This document shows, one piece after another, positions 1-6,656 of a stretch of 64,000 nt of DNA. This DNA comes from an uncultured Acetatifactor sp. (GTDB lineage Bacteria; Bacillota; Clostridia; Lachnospirales; Lachnospiraceae). Location of the stretch: the NCBI GenBank assembly GCA_947589075.1, contig CANQBS010000002.1:1-64000 (forward strand), given 5' to 3'. Made by a program: the position numbers and the translations under genes. Position 1 is the stretch's first letter. Every line of letters starts with the position of its first letter. Under the pieces are notes generated by a model that did not search any database, had not been told where the DNA came from, and saw only the letters and a list, made by a program, of their open reading frames with translations.

Positions 1-99
1 ATATGGCGGCAGGATGAAATGCCCGGCGGGCGCGTCCTAGGGGCGGAGAGTGAAGGAGAACAGAAAGCGCCTGAGGGGCGGAAGAAAGGATATGACCAG

Positions 100-720
100 A
101 TGATTCGGAATATCATTTTTGATATAGGAAATGTGCTCAGTGATTTTCGCTGGAAGGAATTTTTAATGGATCAGGGCTTTTCGGAGGAAATGGCGATGCG
201 CATCGGCAGAGCCAGCACCATGCATCCCTACTGGAACGAGATCGACAGAGGGGTCTGGACCATGGAAGAGCTGATCGATGCCTTCGTCAGCAACGACCCG
301 GAGATCGAGACCGAGATCCGGAGAGCCTTTGTGGATACCCACGGCATCGTGACCCCCAGGGATTATGCCATCCCCTGGATCAGGGAGCTGAAGGAAAGGG
401 GTTATCACGTTTATTATCTTTCCAACTTTTCAGCCAAGGCGGAAAAGGAATGCGCGGACGCTCTGGCGTTTATCCCCTATACGGACGGAGGGATTCTTTC
501 CCACAGGGAGAAGATCACAAAGCCGGATCCCGCTATCTATCAGCTTTTGATGGAGCGGTACGGGCTGGTGGCCCAGGAGTGTGTTTTCCTGGATGATACC
601 CTCCGGAATGTGGAGGGCGCGGAAGCGGTGGGAATGCATGGCATCCTTTTTAAAGATAAGGAACAGGCGGAGGAAGAACTGAAAAAGCTGGAAGAACTGG
701 AAAAGCCGGAAAGTATATGA
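100..720 (+). CDS. HAD-family hydrolase (subfamily IA, YihX-like)
   Basis: A 206-residue cytoplasmic phosphatase-type protein. Motif I is FDIGNVL (residues 7-13, nucleophile D8). The usual second Asp of DxD is Gly, as in the YihX/DxGNV branch that acts on sugar phosphates. Motif II is in YYLSNFS, the motif III Lys in KITKPDP, and motif IV is VFLDDTLRN. The start is the ATG at 100, preceded by AAGGA at 86-90 with good spacing; an in-frame ATG at 19 would add 27 low-complexity residues and has no ribosome site. Substrate cannot be told from sequence. The gene is followed 46 bp downstream by a small membrane protein on the same strand. Confidence 0.85.
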   Translation: MIRNIIFDIGNVLSDFRWKEFLMDQGFSEEMAMRIGRASTMHPYWNEIDRGVWTMEELIDAFVSNDPEIETEIRRAFVDTHGIVTPRDYAIPWIRELKERGYHVYYLSNFSAKAEKECADALAFIPYTDGGILSHREKITKPDPAIYQLLMERYGLVAQECVFLDDTLRNVEGAEAVGMHGILFKDKEQAEEELKKLEELEKPESI

Positions 721-766
721 TCAGGAACAGCCGGGAGATTTCAACGGACCGGAAGGAAAAAACAAG

Positions 767-838
767 ATGGAAAAGGGAAGTGTGGGAAAGGAAACAATGG
801 AAAAGGAAAGTATAGGAAAGGAAACAATGGAAAAGGAC
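767..838 (+). repeat. 30-bp tandem repeat carrying RBS and start codons
   Basis: Two 30-bp units (767-796 and 797-826) plus a partial third (827-838) lie at the 5' end of the small membrane protein gene. Each unit begins with ATGGAAAAGG and ends with an A/G-rich ribosome-site-like stretch. The unit length is a multiple of three, so copy-number change would keep the frame while changing the number of start sites. Confidence 0.7.
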
Positions 839-1150
839 GAAAAGGTACAAAAGAATGCCGCATCCGATAAAAAGATTGCCATGAAACAGGCAGCTGCGAT
901 TCTGGCCATTGTGCTGTTGGTTCTTATGTATGTTATTTCACTGATCCTCGCCGTTTTTGACAATACCGCCTCCGGAGTCATGTTCCGGGCAAGCCTGGTG
1001 GGAACCTTTGCCATTCCCCTTCTTGCCTGGGTCTACATCTGGATGTACGGCAAGCTCACCCAGAAACACACTATGGCGGATTTTGACGTGGATCAGAAGG
1101 CAGGAGATACGGCTCCGGAAAAACCGGAAGGCGGGGATTCAGGAAAGTGA
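767..1150 (+). CDS. Small two-TM membrane protein with repeated N-terminus
   Basis: A 127-residue protein I do not recognise by function. The first 22 residues are a tandem repeat of a 10-residue unit (MEKxSxGKET, then MEKD). Two hydrophobic segments follow at about 42-64 and 72-94, then an acidic, Pro/Gly-rich tail. An A/G-rich stretch lies before the first ATG. Each repeat copy also ends in GGAAAGGAAACA directly before an in-frame ATG, so initiation could occur at 767, 797 or 827. It lies just after the HAD gene and may share its transcript. It resembles the small integral membrane proteins common in Lachnospiraceae, but no catalytic residues are visible. Confidence 0.6.
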   Translation: MEKGSVGKETMEKESIGKETMEKDEKVQKNAASDKKIAMKQAAAILAIVLLVLMYVISLILAVFDNTASGVMFRASLVGTFAIPLLAWVYIWMYGKLTQKHTMADFDVDQKAGDTAPEKPEGGDSGK

Positions 1151-1189
1151 AAACTGTAACTGGAAATTAAAATACTTGTAAATCAGTAC

Positions 1190-1217
1190 TTGCAAATTTC
1201 TGAATATGTAGTAAAAT
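1190..1217 (+). promoter_or_regulatory. Probable sigma-A promoter for the degV gene
   Basis: TTGCAA (1190-1195), a 16-bp spacer and TAAAAT (1212-1217). It lies 67 bp upstream of the degV start, in an otherwise AT-rich intergenic stretch. Confidence 0.5.
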
Positions 1218-1225
1218 AGAATACG

Positions 1226-1254
1226 CAAGATGTAGTAAAAAAAACTACATCTTG
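1226..1254 (+). promoter_or_regulatory. Perfect 11-bp inverted repeat, operator-like
   Basis: CAAGATGTAGT (1226-1236) and its exact complement ACTACATCTTG (1244-1254) are separated by seven bases, nearly all A. The repeat starts about 8 bp after the proposed -10 box, where a repressor site would overlap the transcription start. No U-run follows, so a terminator for the upstream gene is less likely. Confidence 0.45.
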
Positions 1255-1283
1255 AAATATGAGAACTTGATTCGGAGGTTTGT

Positions 1284-2180
1284 ATGTATCAGATAATCAG
1301 TGATGGTTCCTGTGATCTGCCCGCTTCGCTGGCAAAGGAAAAGGGCGTGGAGGTTGTTCCCTTTTATGTTTCTTTTGATGATGAAACTTATTTAAAAGAA
1401 ATTGAAGAAATGCCTATCCGGGCGTTCTATGATAAAATGGTGGAGCATGAGAACGTGATCTTTCCCAAGTCTTCTCTTCCTGCCATTGAGGATTACAGGG
1501 CGGCATTTGAAAAATATGTGAAACAGGATATTGCCATCATCTGTATCTGTATCACCACCAAGTTCAGCGGCTCTTATCAGGCGGCTCTTTCCGCAAAAGA
1601 CATTTTGCTGGAGACTTACCCCAACGCCCGGATCGAGGTGATCGATTCCAGGATGGATACCGTCCTCCAGGGGATGTATGTGCTGGAAGCGGTGAAGCTG
1701 AAGGAACAGGGCGTGGGATTTGAAGAAGCGGTGAAGCGTCTGCTGGACATCTGCGAGACGGGAAGAATCTTCTTCACGGTGGGAAATGTGGATTATCTGA
1801 AGCACGGCGGAAGGATCGGCAAGCTCTCCGGGCTTGCGGCGTCCCTGCTGGGGATCCGTCCGCTGATCACCTTAAAGGAAGGTGAAATCTTTCCTTCGGG
1901 TGTGGCCAGGAGCCGGAGAAGATCCATAGAGGCAGTATTAAGCCTGCTGGACAACCATATCAAGACCCTCCAGGCGGCGGGGGAGAACATGAAAGACTAC
2001 ATTGTGGATGTGGGTTTTGGGTACGATATGGAGGAAGCCGGGGAGTTCCTGCAGAAAGTAAAGGAACGTTTCCGGGAGGTGCTGGATGTGGACAGCATCG
2101 AGAAGTACCAGATCGGCGCCACTATAGCGGTACATACGGGTCCTTATCCTTTGGGCGTCGGGTTCCTGAAGAAGGCGTAA
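1284..2180 (+). CDS. DegV family fatty-acid-binding protein (FakB type)
   Basis: A 298-residue two-domain protein of normal DegV length. By family knowledge these proteins bind a fatty acid and present it to the kinase FakA for acyl-phosphate formation. Visible family motifs are the N-terminal ISDGSCDLP, the FSGSYQAA loop near residue 93, DSRMDT near 125 and the GGRIGKLSG / GIRPLI block near 175-195. The start follows CGGAGG with suitable spacing. The gene appears monocistronic: it has its own promoter-like site with an inverted repeat upstream and a strong terminator downstream. No FakA/DhaK-type partner is in the window. Confidence 0.88.
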   Translation: MYQIISDGSCDLPASLAKEKGVEVVPFYVSFDDETYLKEIEEMPIRAFYDKMVEHENVIFPKSSLPAIEDYRAAFEKYVKQDIAIICICITTKFSGSYQAALSAKDILLETYPNARIEVIDSRMDTVLQGMYVLEAVKLKEQGVGFEEAVKRLLDICETGRIFFTVGNVDYLKHGGRIGKLSGLAASLLGIRPLITLKEGEIFPSGVARSRRRSIEAVLSLLDNHIKTLQAAGENMKDYIVDVGFGYDMEEAGEFLQKVKERFREVLDVDSIEKYQIGATIAVHTGPYPLGVGFLKKA

Positions 2181-2206
2181 AGGAACAGGGATTTGCAGAG
2201 GCGGTT

Positions 2207-2252
2207 TCCGGAAGCTCAGTCAGTTTAGTATGACTGAGCTTCCGGATTTTTT
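2207..2252 (+). terminator. Rho-independent terminator after degV
   Basis: A perfect 16-bp stem (TCCGGAAGCTCAGTCA with its complement) and an 8-base loop, followed by TTTTTT. It cleanly separates degV from the next two-gene unit. Confidence 0.9.
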
Positions 2253-2266
2253 AGATTTCTCCGATA

Positions 2267-2296
2267 TTTACATTTTATCGTGAACAATGTTATAAT
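2267..2296 (+). promoter_or_regulatory. Sigma-A promoter for the unknown two-gene unit
   Basis: TTTACA (2267-2272), an 18-bp spacer and a perfect TATAAT (2291-2296) with an extended TGT just before it. It sits right after the degV terminator and about 35 bp before the next start codon, so the following pair is an independent transcription unit. Confidence 0.7.
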
Positions 2297-2332
2297 GAAA
2301 TCAACTATCATAATTCTATTGGAGGAAAAGGG

Positions 2333-3016
2333 ATGGATCAAAAAACACGGGAACTTTTGGACAACTTTTTTGCAGAAGTACAAATGGCGGTTCAGGATTC
2401 ATCAAGAACTTTTAACGATGTTTCTAATATCGAAATGAAGGATCTATTGCAAAAAGAATCAGCTACGGCGATATCCTTGGTATCGTCAGGAGGCAAAGCG
2501 AAAAAAAATAGTATCGAAAAGATCGTTGGAAACAATGCAGCAGGGCTTGGAGTCACTGCCTTTGCAAGTGTTGTCATCGGAGGCCTGGTGGGGGGAGCAG
2601 GTTCAGCTGCCGCTTTGGCTGCCGCAGGTGCAACGGCGGGTTCAGCCGCCGCTTTGGCTGTCGCAGGTGCAACGGCGGGATCAGCTGCCGCCTTCGCTGC
2701 TGCAGGTGCAACGGCGGGTTCAGCTCTTCCCGTAGTCGGAACGGTCATAGGAGGAGTTGTTGGTGTTGGCGTAGGCTTTTTTATCGGTCTTAAGAAACGC
2801 AAAAAGGATGATAAGCAGGCTCAGGTCGAATTGGAGGAAATAAGGAAAGCACTTGAAAAGCAAAGCAGATATATTCGGCAGTTGGAAGAAGAATTGGAAC
2901 GGATCATGAAAGATTATAAAGAAGCTAGATCTAAGAAAAATGAAGAGCGCTGCAAATACATTTTAAGCCTTGTAACGACACATCATGATTTGAGTTCTAC
3001 TTTGGGTACCATATAA
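2333..3016 (+). CDS. Unknown protein with Ala/Gly-rich hydrophobic repeat and coiled coil
   Basis: A 227-residue protein that I do not recognise. Residues 1-65 are polar. Residues 70-153 are a long Ala/Gly-rich hydrophobic block containing a 13-residue unit (AGSAAALAAAGAT) three times plus a partial copy, resembling glycine-zipper membrane segments. Residues 154-165 are Lys-rich and 165-205 are a predicted charged coiled coil. The start follows TTGGAGGAAAAGGG. The gene is visibly AT-richer than the housekeeping genes around it and is followed 27 bp later by another unknown gene, with a promoter before and a hairpin after the pair. Membrane insertion is inferred from composition; no enzymatic motif is present. 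Confidence 0.6.
   Translation: MDQKTRELLDNFFAEVQMAVQDSSRTFNDVSNIEMKDLLQKESATAISLVSSGGKAKKNSIEKIVGNNAAGLGVTAFASVVIGGLVGGAGSAAALAAAGATAGSAAALAVAGATAGSAAAFAAAGATAGSALPVVGTVIGGVVGVGVGFFIGLKKRKKDDKQAQVELEEIRKALEKQSRYIRQLEEELERIMKDYKEARSKKNEERCKYILSLVTTHHDLSSTLGTI
2597..2725 (+). repeat. 39-bp coding tandem repeat (3.3 units)
   Basis: Units at 2597-2635, 2636-2674 and 2675-2713 plus 12 bases of a fourth, differing at only a few positions. They encode the 13-residue Ala/Gly unit of the preceding protein, and the high DNA identity suggests recent expansion. Confidence 0.85.
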
Positions 3017-3043
3017 TTTCTGCTTTTGCGGAGGTGCTGCAAA

Positions 3044-4384
3044 ATGAAGAACGAAAATCAGGATATTTTGAAAGTATTGAAATTGAATCAGGATAAAAGC
3101 GAAGCTTTGTTGGAGAGGGCAAAGTGTTTTCACAGCCAAATGAAAGCAGATAATATTGAGTGCGATATATCTGATCACTTAGCCGGCCTTCCGAATATAG
3201 ACTCATCAAAAGATGCGCGGGTTCTTATGCCGGGGAAAATCGGTCAGTCTGCATTCGTTCCGTATAAGTCTTTTGATGAATTGCTCAGAGAAGCTAACGA
3301 AGTTTATCCCGATGAAATAACGATCCGTGATATTTTGTCTTCTGAGGAGATAGAATCAGCCAGAAGGCATGTAGATGATATTTATAAGGAATTCAATAAA
3401 CGCACAGGCCTGAAACACATTGACATTGTTTTTTTATCAGTTGCTGTAGGATTGCAGGTCTTAAGGCAATATGTACTTGATCCCTGGTTGAGAAGCCGGC
3501 GTCCCAAAGCGGATTCCAATGATGAGAAGGGGCGGAAAAAAAACGCTGGGCCGGGCTGGTATCATGCCGATACAGACAAGATCCTTATTTCAAAGGTGCC
3601 GTTTGACACCGCGAAATATGGAGATTATTCTACGGTTCAGGGACTTTTGAAGGGAGCCAAAAATCATCGCCTCGTAACGTTGGGACACGATCCGCTCCTT
3701 GGCTGGCTGTTTGGAACAATGAATATTTTAACAAATACGATCACGGTGTCCGGTTTAAAAACTGCCCATGTCAAACAGCAAAAGAATCAGAATGTTATCT
3801 ATGCTATGGCAGATACTTATAAAGCCGGGCAGGCCAGTATTCATCGATTGATCAATGAAGGTCTTGATGGTAAAAAAGCCGTTGGCTGCGCTGTGTTGAG
3901 AGAAGCAATACATTTAAAGTCGGACATTAATACGCCAATGAGTCTTCCAATACCGATTGTTTCCTCTGTTTCGCCGAAACTTGCTTCGCAATTAGCCTCA
4001 TATGGAATTGACACTGCGAGTGTTGGAACTGAAATGACCTTATCCTTAGTGATTAATGTGCTGATTTCTATGGTTCACGGTTTGTTTTTTGATGAAAGTG
4101 AAGATGATAAAAGGCTGTATAAAGTACGAACCAGAAAGATCCTTCTCTATTCCAACAGTATTGCTTCCACAAGCAATATTATTGTTTCAGCAGTCAAAAA
4201 AGACCCAAAAGTTTTGGATGTTGGAGGATTGATTGTAACGATCAGCAGGTTGTTCAGCGATATAGAATTTATAACACAGGTAGGGAAAGAATTCGTAGAT
4301 AATCAAATAGCGGATGATTTTCATGGAACATTGGATGAATTGGATCTCATGTATAACAATAAATTTACAGTTCCCCTTATCTGA
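3044..4384 (+). CDS. Unknown 446-residue protein, partner of the 2333 gene
   Basis: Not recognised. The start is the ATG at 3044, preceded by CGGAGG at 3029-3034; an in-frame TTG at 3026 lies on the wrong side of that site. Three hydrophobic stretches lie near residues 125-145 (IDIVFLSVAVGLQVLRQYVL), 214-232 (containing GHDPLLGWLFGT) and 332-350. The C-terminal third is mixed alpha-helical with charged residues. It is AT-rich and Lys/Ile/Asn-rich compared with flanking genes, and follows the Ala/Gly repeat protein by 27 bp in what looks like one operon. The isolated, compositionally distinct pair suggests acquired accessory genes, perhaps envelope-related or defensive; that is inference only. 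Confidence 0.6.
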   Translation: MKNENQDILKVLKLNQDKSEALLERAKCFHSQMKADNIECDISDHLAGLPNIDSSKDARVLMPGKIGQSAFVPYKSFDELLREANEVYPDEITIRDILSSEEIESARRHVDDIYKEFNKRTGLKHIDIVFLSVAVGLQVLRQYVLDPWLRSRRPKADSNDEKGRKKNAGPGWYHADTDKILISKVPFDTAKYGDYSTVQGLLKGAKNHRLVTLGHDPLLGWLFGTMNILTNTITVSGLKTAHVKQQKNQNVIYAMADTYKAGQASIHRLINEGLDGKKAVGCAVLREAIHLKSDINTPMSLPIPIVSSVSPKLASQLASYGIDTASVGTEMTLSLVINVLISMVHGLFFDESEDDKRLYKVRTRKILLYSNSIASTSNIIVSAVKKDPKVLDVGGLIVTISRLFSDIEFITQVGKEFVDNQIADDFHGTLDELDLMYNNKFTVPLI

Positions 4385-4405
4385 TTCTGTAAATCCCCAT
4401 AAAAA

Positions 4406-4441
4406 ATCCCCCGGTCCTGGCGCTGTGCCGAACCGGGGGAT
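4406..4441. terminator. Hairpin after the unknown operon
   Basis: ATCCCCCGGT pairs with ACCGGGGGAT around a 16-base loop. The T-rich side (six A on the plus strand before the stem) would suit minus-strand termination; on the plus strand only ATTTAAA follows, so efficiency in the gene direction is uncertain. Confidence 0.55.
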
Positions 4442-4503
4442 ATTTAAAGGGGAGGATTAAGTATTATTTTTATCTTTTGTAATGATCAAAGGAGGGGGTT
4501 CCA

Positions 4504-4548
4504 ATGATAGTAGTATTATGCCACAGATTCCATCGGTTATACATTTAA
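4504..4548 (+). CDS. Possible 14-residue mini-ORF with strong RBS
   Basis: AAAGGAGGGGG lies about four bases before an ATG opening a 14-codon frame (MIVVLCHRFHRLYI) that ends in TAA. The ribosome site is stronger than that of many real genes here, but there is no other support for expression and the peptide resembles nothing I know. It could be a leftover of a truncated gene. Confidence 0.2.
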   Translation: MIVVLCHRFHRLYI

Positions 4549-4580
4549 TTTCCAGAAAATTCAAATCTTTTTCATTTCTC

Positions 4581-4609
4581 TTGTCTTCCAGAGGAATCTG
4601 TTATATACT
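4581..4609 (+). promoter_or_regulatory. Sigma-A promoter for the SEC-C protein gene
   Basis: TTGTCT (4581-4586), a 17-bp spacer and TATACT (4604-4609), about 100 bp before the start codon at 4709. Confidence 0.6.
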
Positions 4610-4708
4610 ACAAAAGGAAAGCGAAAAGCTTTGCGTTTAAGACAAGGCATGTCCGGCGGCATAGAAAAACAAATATAGTATAGAAAAACAGATAAGGATG
4701 GTAAAAAC

Positions 4709-5215
4709 ATGGCATTATTGGAGCAATGGAAAAAGGTTGCATATAATGAAAACTCTGACCAGAGGCAGCTGAAGCGGTTCTGGGACATTTATTTTGAGGC
4801 GGAGAAGGGGATCTACGCCCAGCTTCTTGCGGCCCCTGACGAGGTGGTTTCCGGCAGCGTGAAGGAGCTGGCGGACAAGTATGATGTTTCGGTGCTTACG
4901 ATGACAGGCTTCCTGGACGGCATCAATGACAGCCTGGTGGAGAAGAATCCCATCGAGGAGATGGAAGAGGATACTCAGGTGAATCTGGGATTTGATAAGG
5001 CTCTCCTATATAAGAATATGGTGGCGGCAGGGGCTGACTGGCTTTATAATCTGGAGCAGTGGGATGCCATTTTTGATGAGGAAACCAGAAAGGCGCTGTA
5101 TAAGGAGCAGAAATCTTCCACCACCATCGTAAAGGAGGAGAAGGTTTATCCCAACGATCCCTGCCCCTGCGGAAGCGGCAAGAAGTATAAGAAGTGCTGC
5201 GGCAGGAATCGGTGA
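4709..5215 (+). CDS. SEC-C motif-containing protein
   Basis: A 168-residue cytoplasmic protein. The last 21 residues form a SEC-C zinc-binding motif, [15 protein letters not shown], with ligands C152, C154, C163 and C164 (one Cys replaced by His in some relatives). This motif occurs at the end of SecA and in many small proteins of unknown role. Residues 1-130 are mostly helical and acidic, with no enzymatic signature. The start follows AAGGATGG with good spacing. It is probably monocistronic with the promoter at 4581, although the aldolase gene follows by about 106 bp without a terminator. SecA association is possible but not shown by the sequence. Confidence 0.85.
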   Translation: MALLEQWKKVAYNENSDQRQLKRFWDIYFEAEKGIYAQLLAAPDEVVSGSVKELADKYDVSVLTMTGFLDGINDSLVEKNPIEEMEEDTQVNLGFDKALLYKNMVAAGADWLYNLEQWDAIFDEETRKALYKEQKSSTTIVKEEKVYPNDPCPCGSGKKYKKCCGRNR

Positions 5216-5321
5216 GCCTGAAACGGGCGGTGAGCCTGAAACGGACGGGGCAGAGGTTTAGAGCGGTCGGAAGACGGTGCCTGAATAAGACGATGACAAT
5301 ATAGAAAGAAGGAGTGGCAGC

Positions 5322-5996
5322 ATGCGTTTTTTCCTGGATACTGCAAAAATAGAGGATATCAGAAAAGCGAATGATATGGGCGTGATCTGCGGCGTTACCA
5401 CCAATCCCTCCCTGATCGCAAAGGAAGGCAGGGTGTTTGAAGAGGTAATAGCACAGATCGCATCTATTGTGGACGGACCCATCAGCGGAGAAGTGAAGGC
5501 CACTACCACGGATGCGGAAGGCATGATCGCGGAGGGAAGGAAAATTGCGAAGATACATCCTAACATGGTGGTAAAGATCCCTATGACGGCAGAGGGTTTA
5601 AAAGCATGCAAAACCCTGGCGTCTGAGGGGATCAGGGTCAATATGACTCTGATCTTTACGGCCAATCAGGCTCTCCTGGCAGCGAGAGCCGGCGCTGCAT
5701 ATGTTTCCCCTTTCTTAGGCCGGCTGGACGACATCAGTCAGCGGGGCGTGGATTTGATCCGGGAAATTGCGGATATTTTTGCGGTTTCAGACATTGAGAC
5801 CCAGATCATTGCCGCCAGTGTGCGCAATCCTATTCATGTGACAGACTGTGCTTTGGCGGGGGCGGACATCGCTACTGTGCCCTATGCTGTGATCGAACAG
5901 ATGATAAATCATCCTCTGACTGCAGCCGGAATCGCAAAGTTTCAGGCCGACTACAGAAAGGTTTTCGGGGATGAGGCCGGGGCTGGCGCTGATTGA
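5322..5996 (+). CDS. fsa: Transaldolase / fructose-6-phosphate aldolase (FSA-TalC type)
   Basis: A 224-residue TIM-barrel aldolase of the short transaldolase subfamily (usual length about 215-220). Family motifs are FFLDTA at the N-terminus, [13 protein letters not shown] near residues 24-36, and VVKIPMT with the Schiff-base lysine K85, then [20 protein letters not shown] and SPFLGRLDD. The enzyme either transfers dihydroxyacetone units in the pentose phosphate pathway or cleaves fructose 6-phosphate; sequence alone does not separate these. The start follows AAGAAGGAG. A strong bidirectional terminator follows, shared with the convergent spore-protein gene. Confidence 0.9.
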   Translation: MRFFLDTAKIEDIRKANDMGVICGVTTNPSLIAKEGRVFEEVIAQIASIVDGPISGEVKATTTDAEGMIAEGRKIAKIHPNMVVKIPMTAEGLKACKTLASEGIRVNMTLIFTANQALLAARAGAAYVSPFLGRLDDISQRGVDLIREIADIFAVSDIETQIIAASVRNPIHVTDCALAGADIATVPYAVIEQMINHPLTAAGIAKFQADYRKVFGDEAGAGAD

Positions 5997-6030
5997 CTAA
6001 GGAAGATTCTTCGGAAATGAGACTGAGTGA

Positions 6031-6077
6031 AAACAGGAGAGCCCGGACGATACTGTCTGTCCGGGTCCTCCTGTTTT
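6031..6077. terminator. Bidirectional terminator between fsa and the SASP gene
   Basis: AAACAGGA-GCCCGGAC pairs with GTCCGGG-TCCTGTTT around a short loop, with A-rich sequence on the left and TTTTT on the right, so it can serve both convergent genes. Confidence 0.85.
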
Positions 6078-6119
6078 TGCCCTTTATGGGCGGAATTTAA
6101 AGTTCGGCTGAGACTTCTC

Positions 6120-6320
6120 TTACTTCATCTGCTCTTCCTGCTTCTTGATCATTCTACGAACCATCTCGCCGCCGATAGAACCGGCCTCCTTAGAAGTCAG
6201 GTCACCGTTATAGCCTTCTTTCAGGTTCACGCCGAGCTCAGATGCCACCTCGGTCTTAAAGCGATCCATAGCTGCCTTTGCTTCAGGAACCTCAACTCTA
6301 TTTGTGTTGCTGTTAGCCAT
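6120..6320 (-). CDS. Small acid-soluble spore protein, alpha/beta type
   Basis: A 66-residue DNA-binding spore-coat-core protein that protects spore DNA and is degraded at germination. Family hallmarks are the germination-protease recognition sequence TEVASELGV (residues 23-31), the conserved NLKEGYNGDLTSKEAGSIGG block (33-51) and the basic helix MVRRMIKK. The start follows a perfect GGAGGTG ribosome site. A CATACTA element upstream matches the sigma-G -10 box, fitting forespore-specific expression. The gene is a strong sign that the host lineage makes endospores. Confidence 0.95.
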   Translation of the reverse strand: MANSNTNRVEVPEAKAAMDRFKTEVASELGVNLKEGYNGDLTSKEAGSIGGEMVRRMIKKQEEQMK

Positions 6321-6656
6321 TTTTTTTCACCTCCAATACTGTAGTCTGGTTTTATCTTCAAGATAAGTGTTTGTCAACGCTTATCTTGGTTATAGTATGA
6401 GCCTTCGCAAGAAAAATATAATGGTAGTTTTTGCCTGCTGCGCCGCAGGTATTTTTTTACACCTTTGTCCCGTTGTTGACAAAAGGTTTTGGCGATGTTA
6501 ATTTAATATGGAAGAAAAAGAGCAAAGAGGATTTCAGTTTTCCCTGACAAGGATGCTGAAATGATGCAAAAGAAAAGTAAAATAGACAGACAGTATACAA
6601 TAAAGGAAAAATGGGTTATTGTCGGTTGACTTTTCAATAAAAAAGGAAGCGGAAAA
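6321..6656. other. Divergent intergenic region
   Basis: This 336-bp region holds, for the minus-strand spore gene, an inverted repeat in the leader (AAGATAAG at 6360-6367 with CTTATCTT at 6380-6387) and a sigma-G-like -10 at 6393-6399. For the plus strand it has a small hairpin CCTGC/GCAGG (6434-6449) followed by a run of T, and a TTGACA at 6476-6481 with a weak TAATTT 17 bp later that may drive the 6657 operon. Confidence 0.5.
6393..6399 (-). promoter_or_regulatory. Sigma-G-like -10 element for the SASP gene
   Basis: On the minus strand this reads CATACTA, identical to the sigma-G -10 consensus. It lies about 73 bp upstream of the start. The -35 region is weak (ATTATA at 17-bp spacing against TGAATA), so the assignment rests on the -10 box and on the identity of the gene. 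Confidence 0.55.

Larger units (their letters stand above)
4385..4708 (+). other. Intergenic region with hairpin, mini-ORF and promoter
   Basis: This 324-bp stretch has a GC-rich hairpin at 4406-4441, a strong ribosome site with a 14-codon ORF at 4504-4548, and a good sigma-A promoter at 4581-4609 that should drive the SEC-C gene. The rest is AT-rich and without other recognisable signals. Confidence 0.6.
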
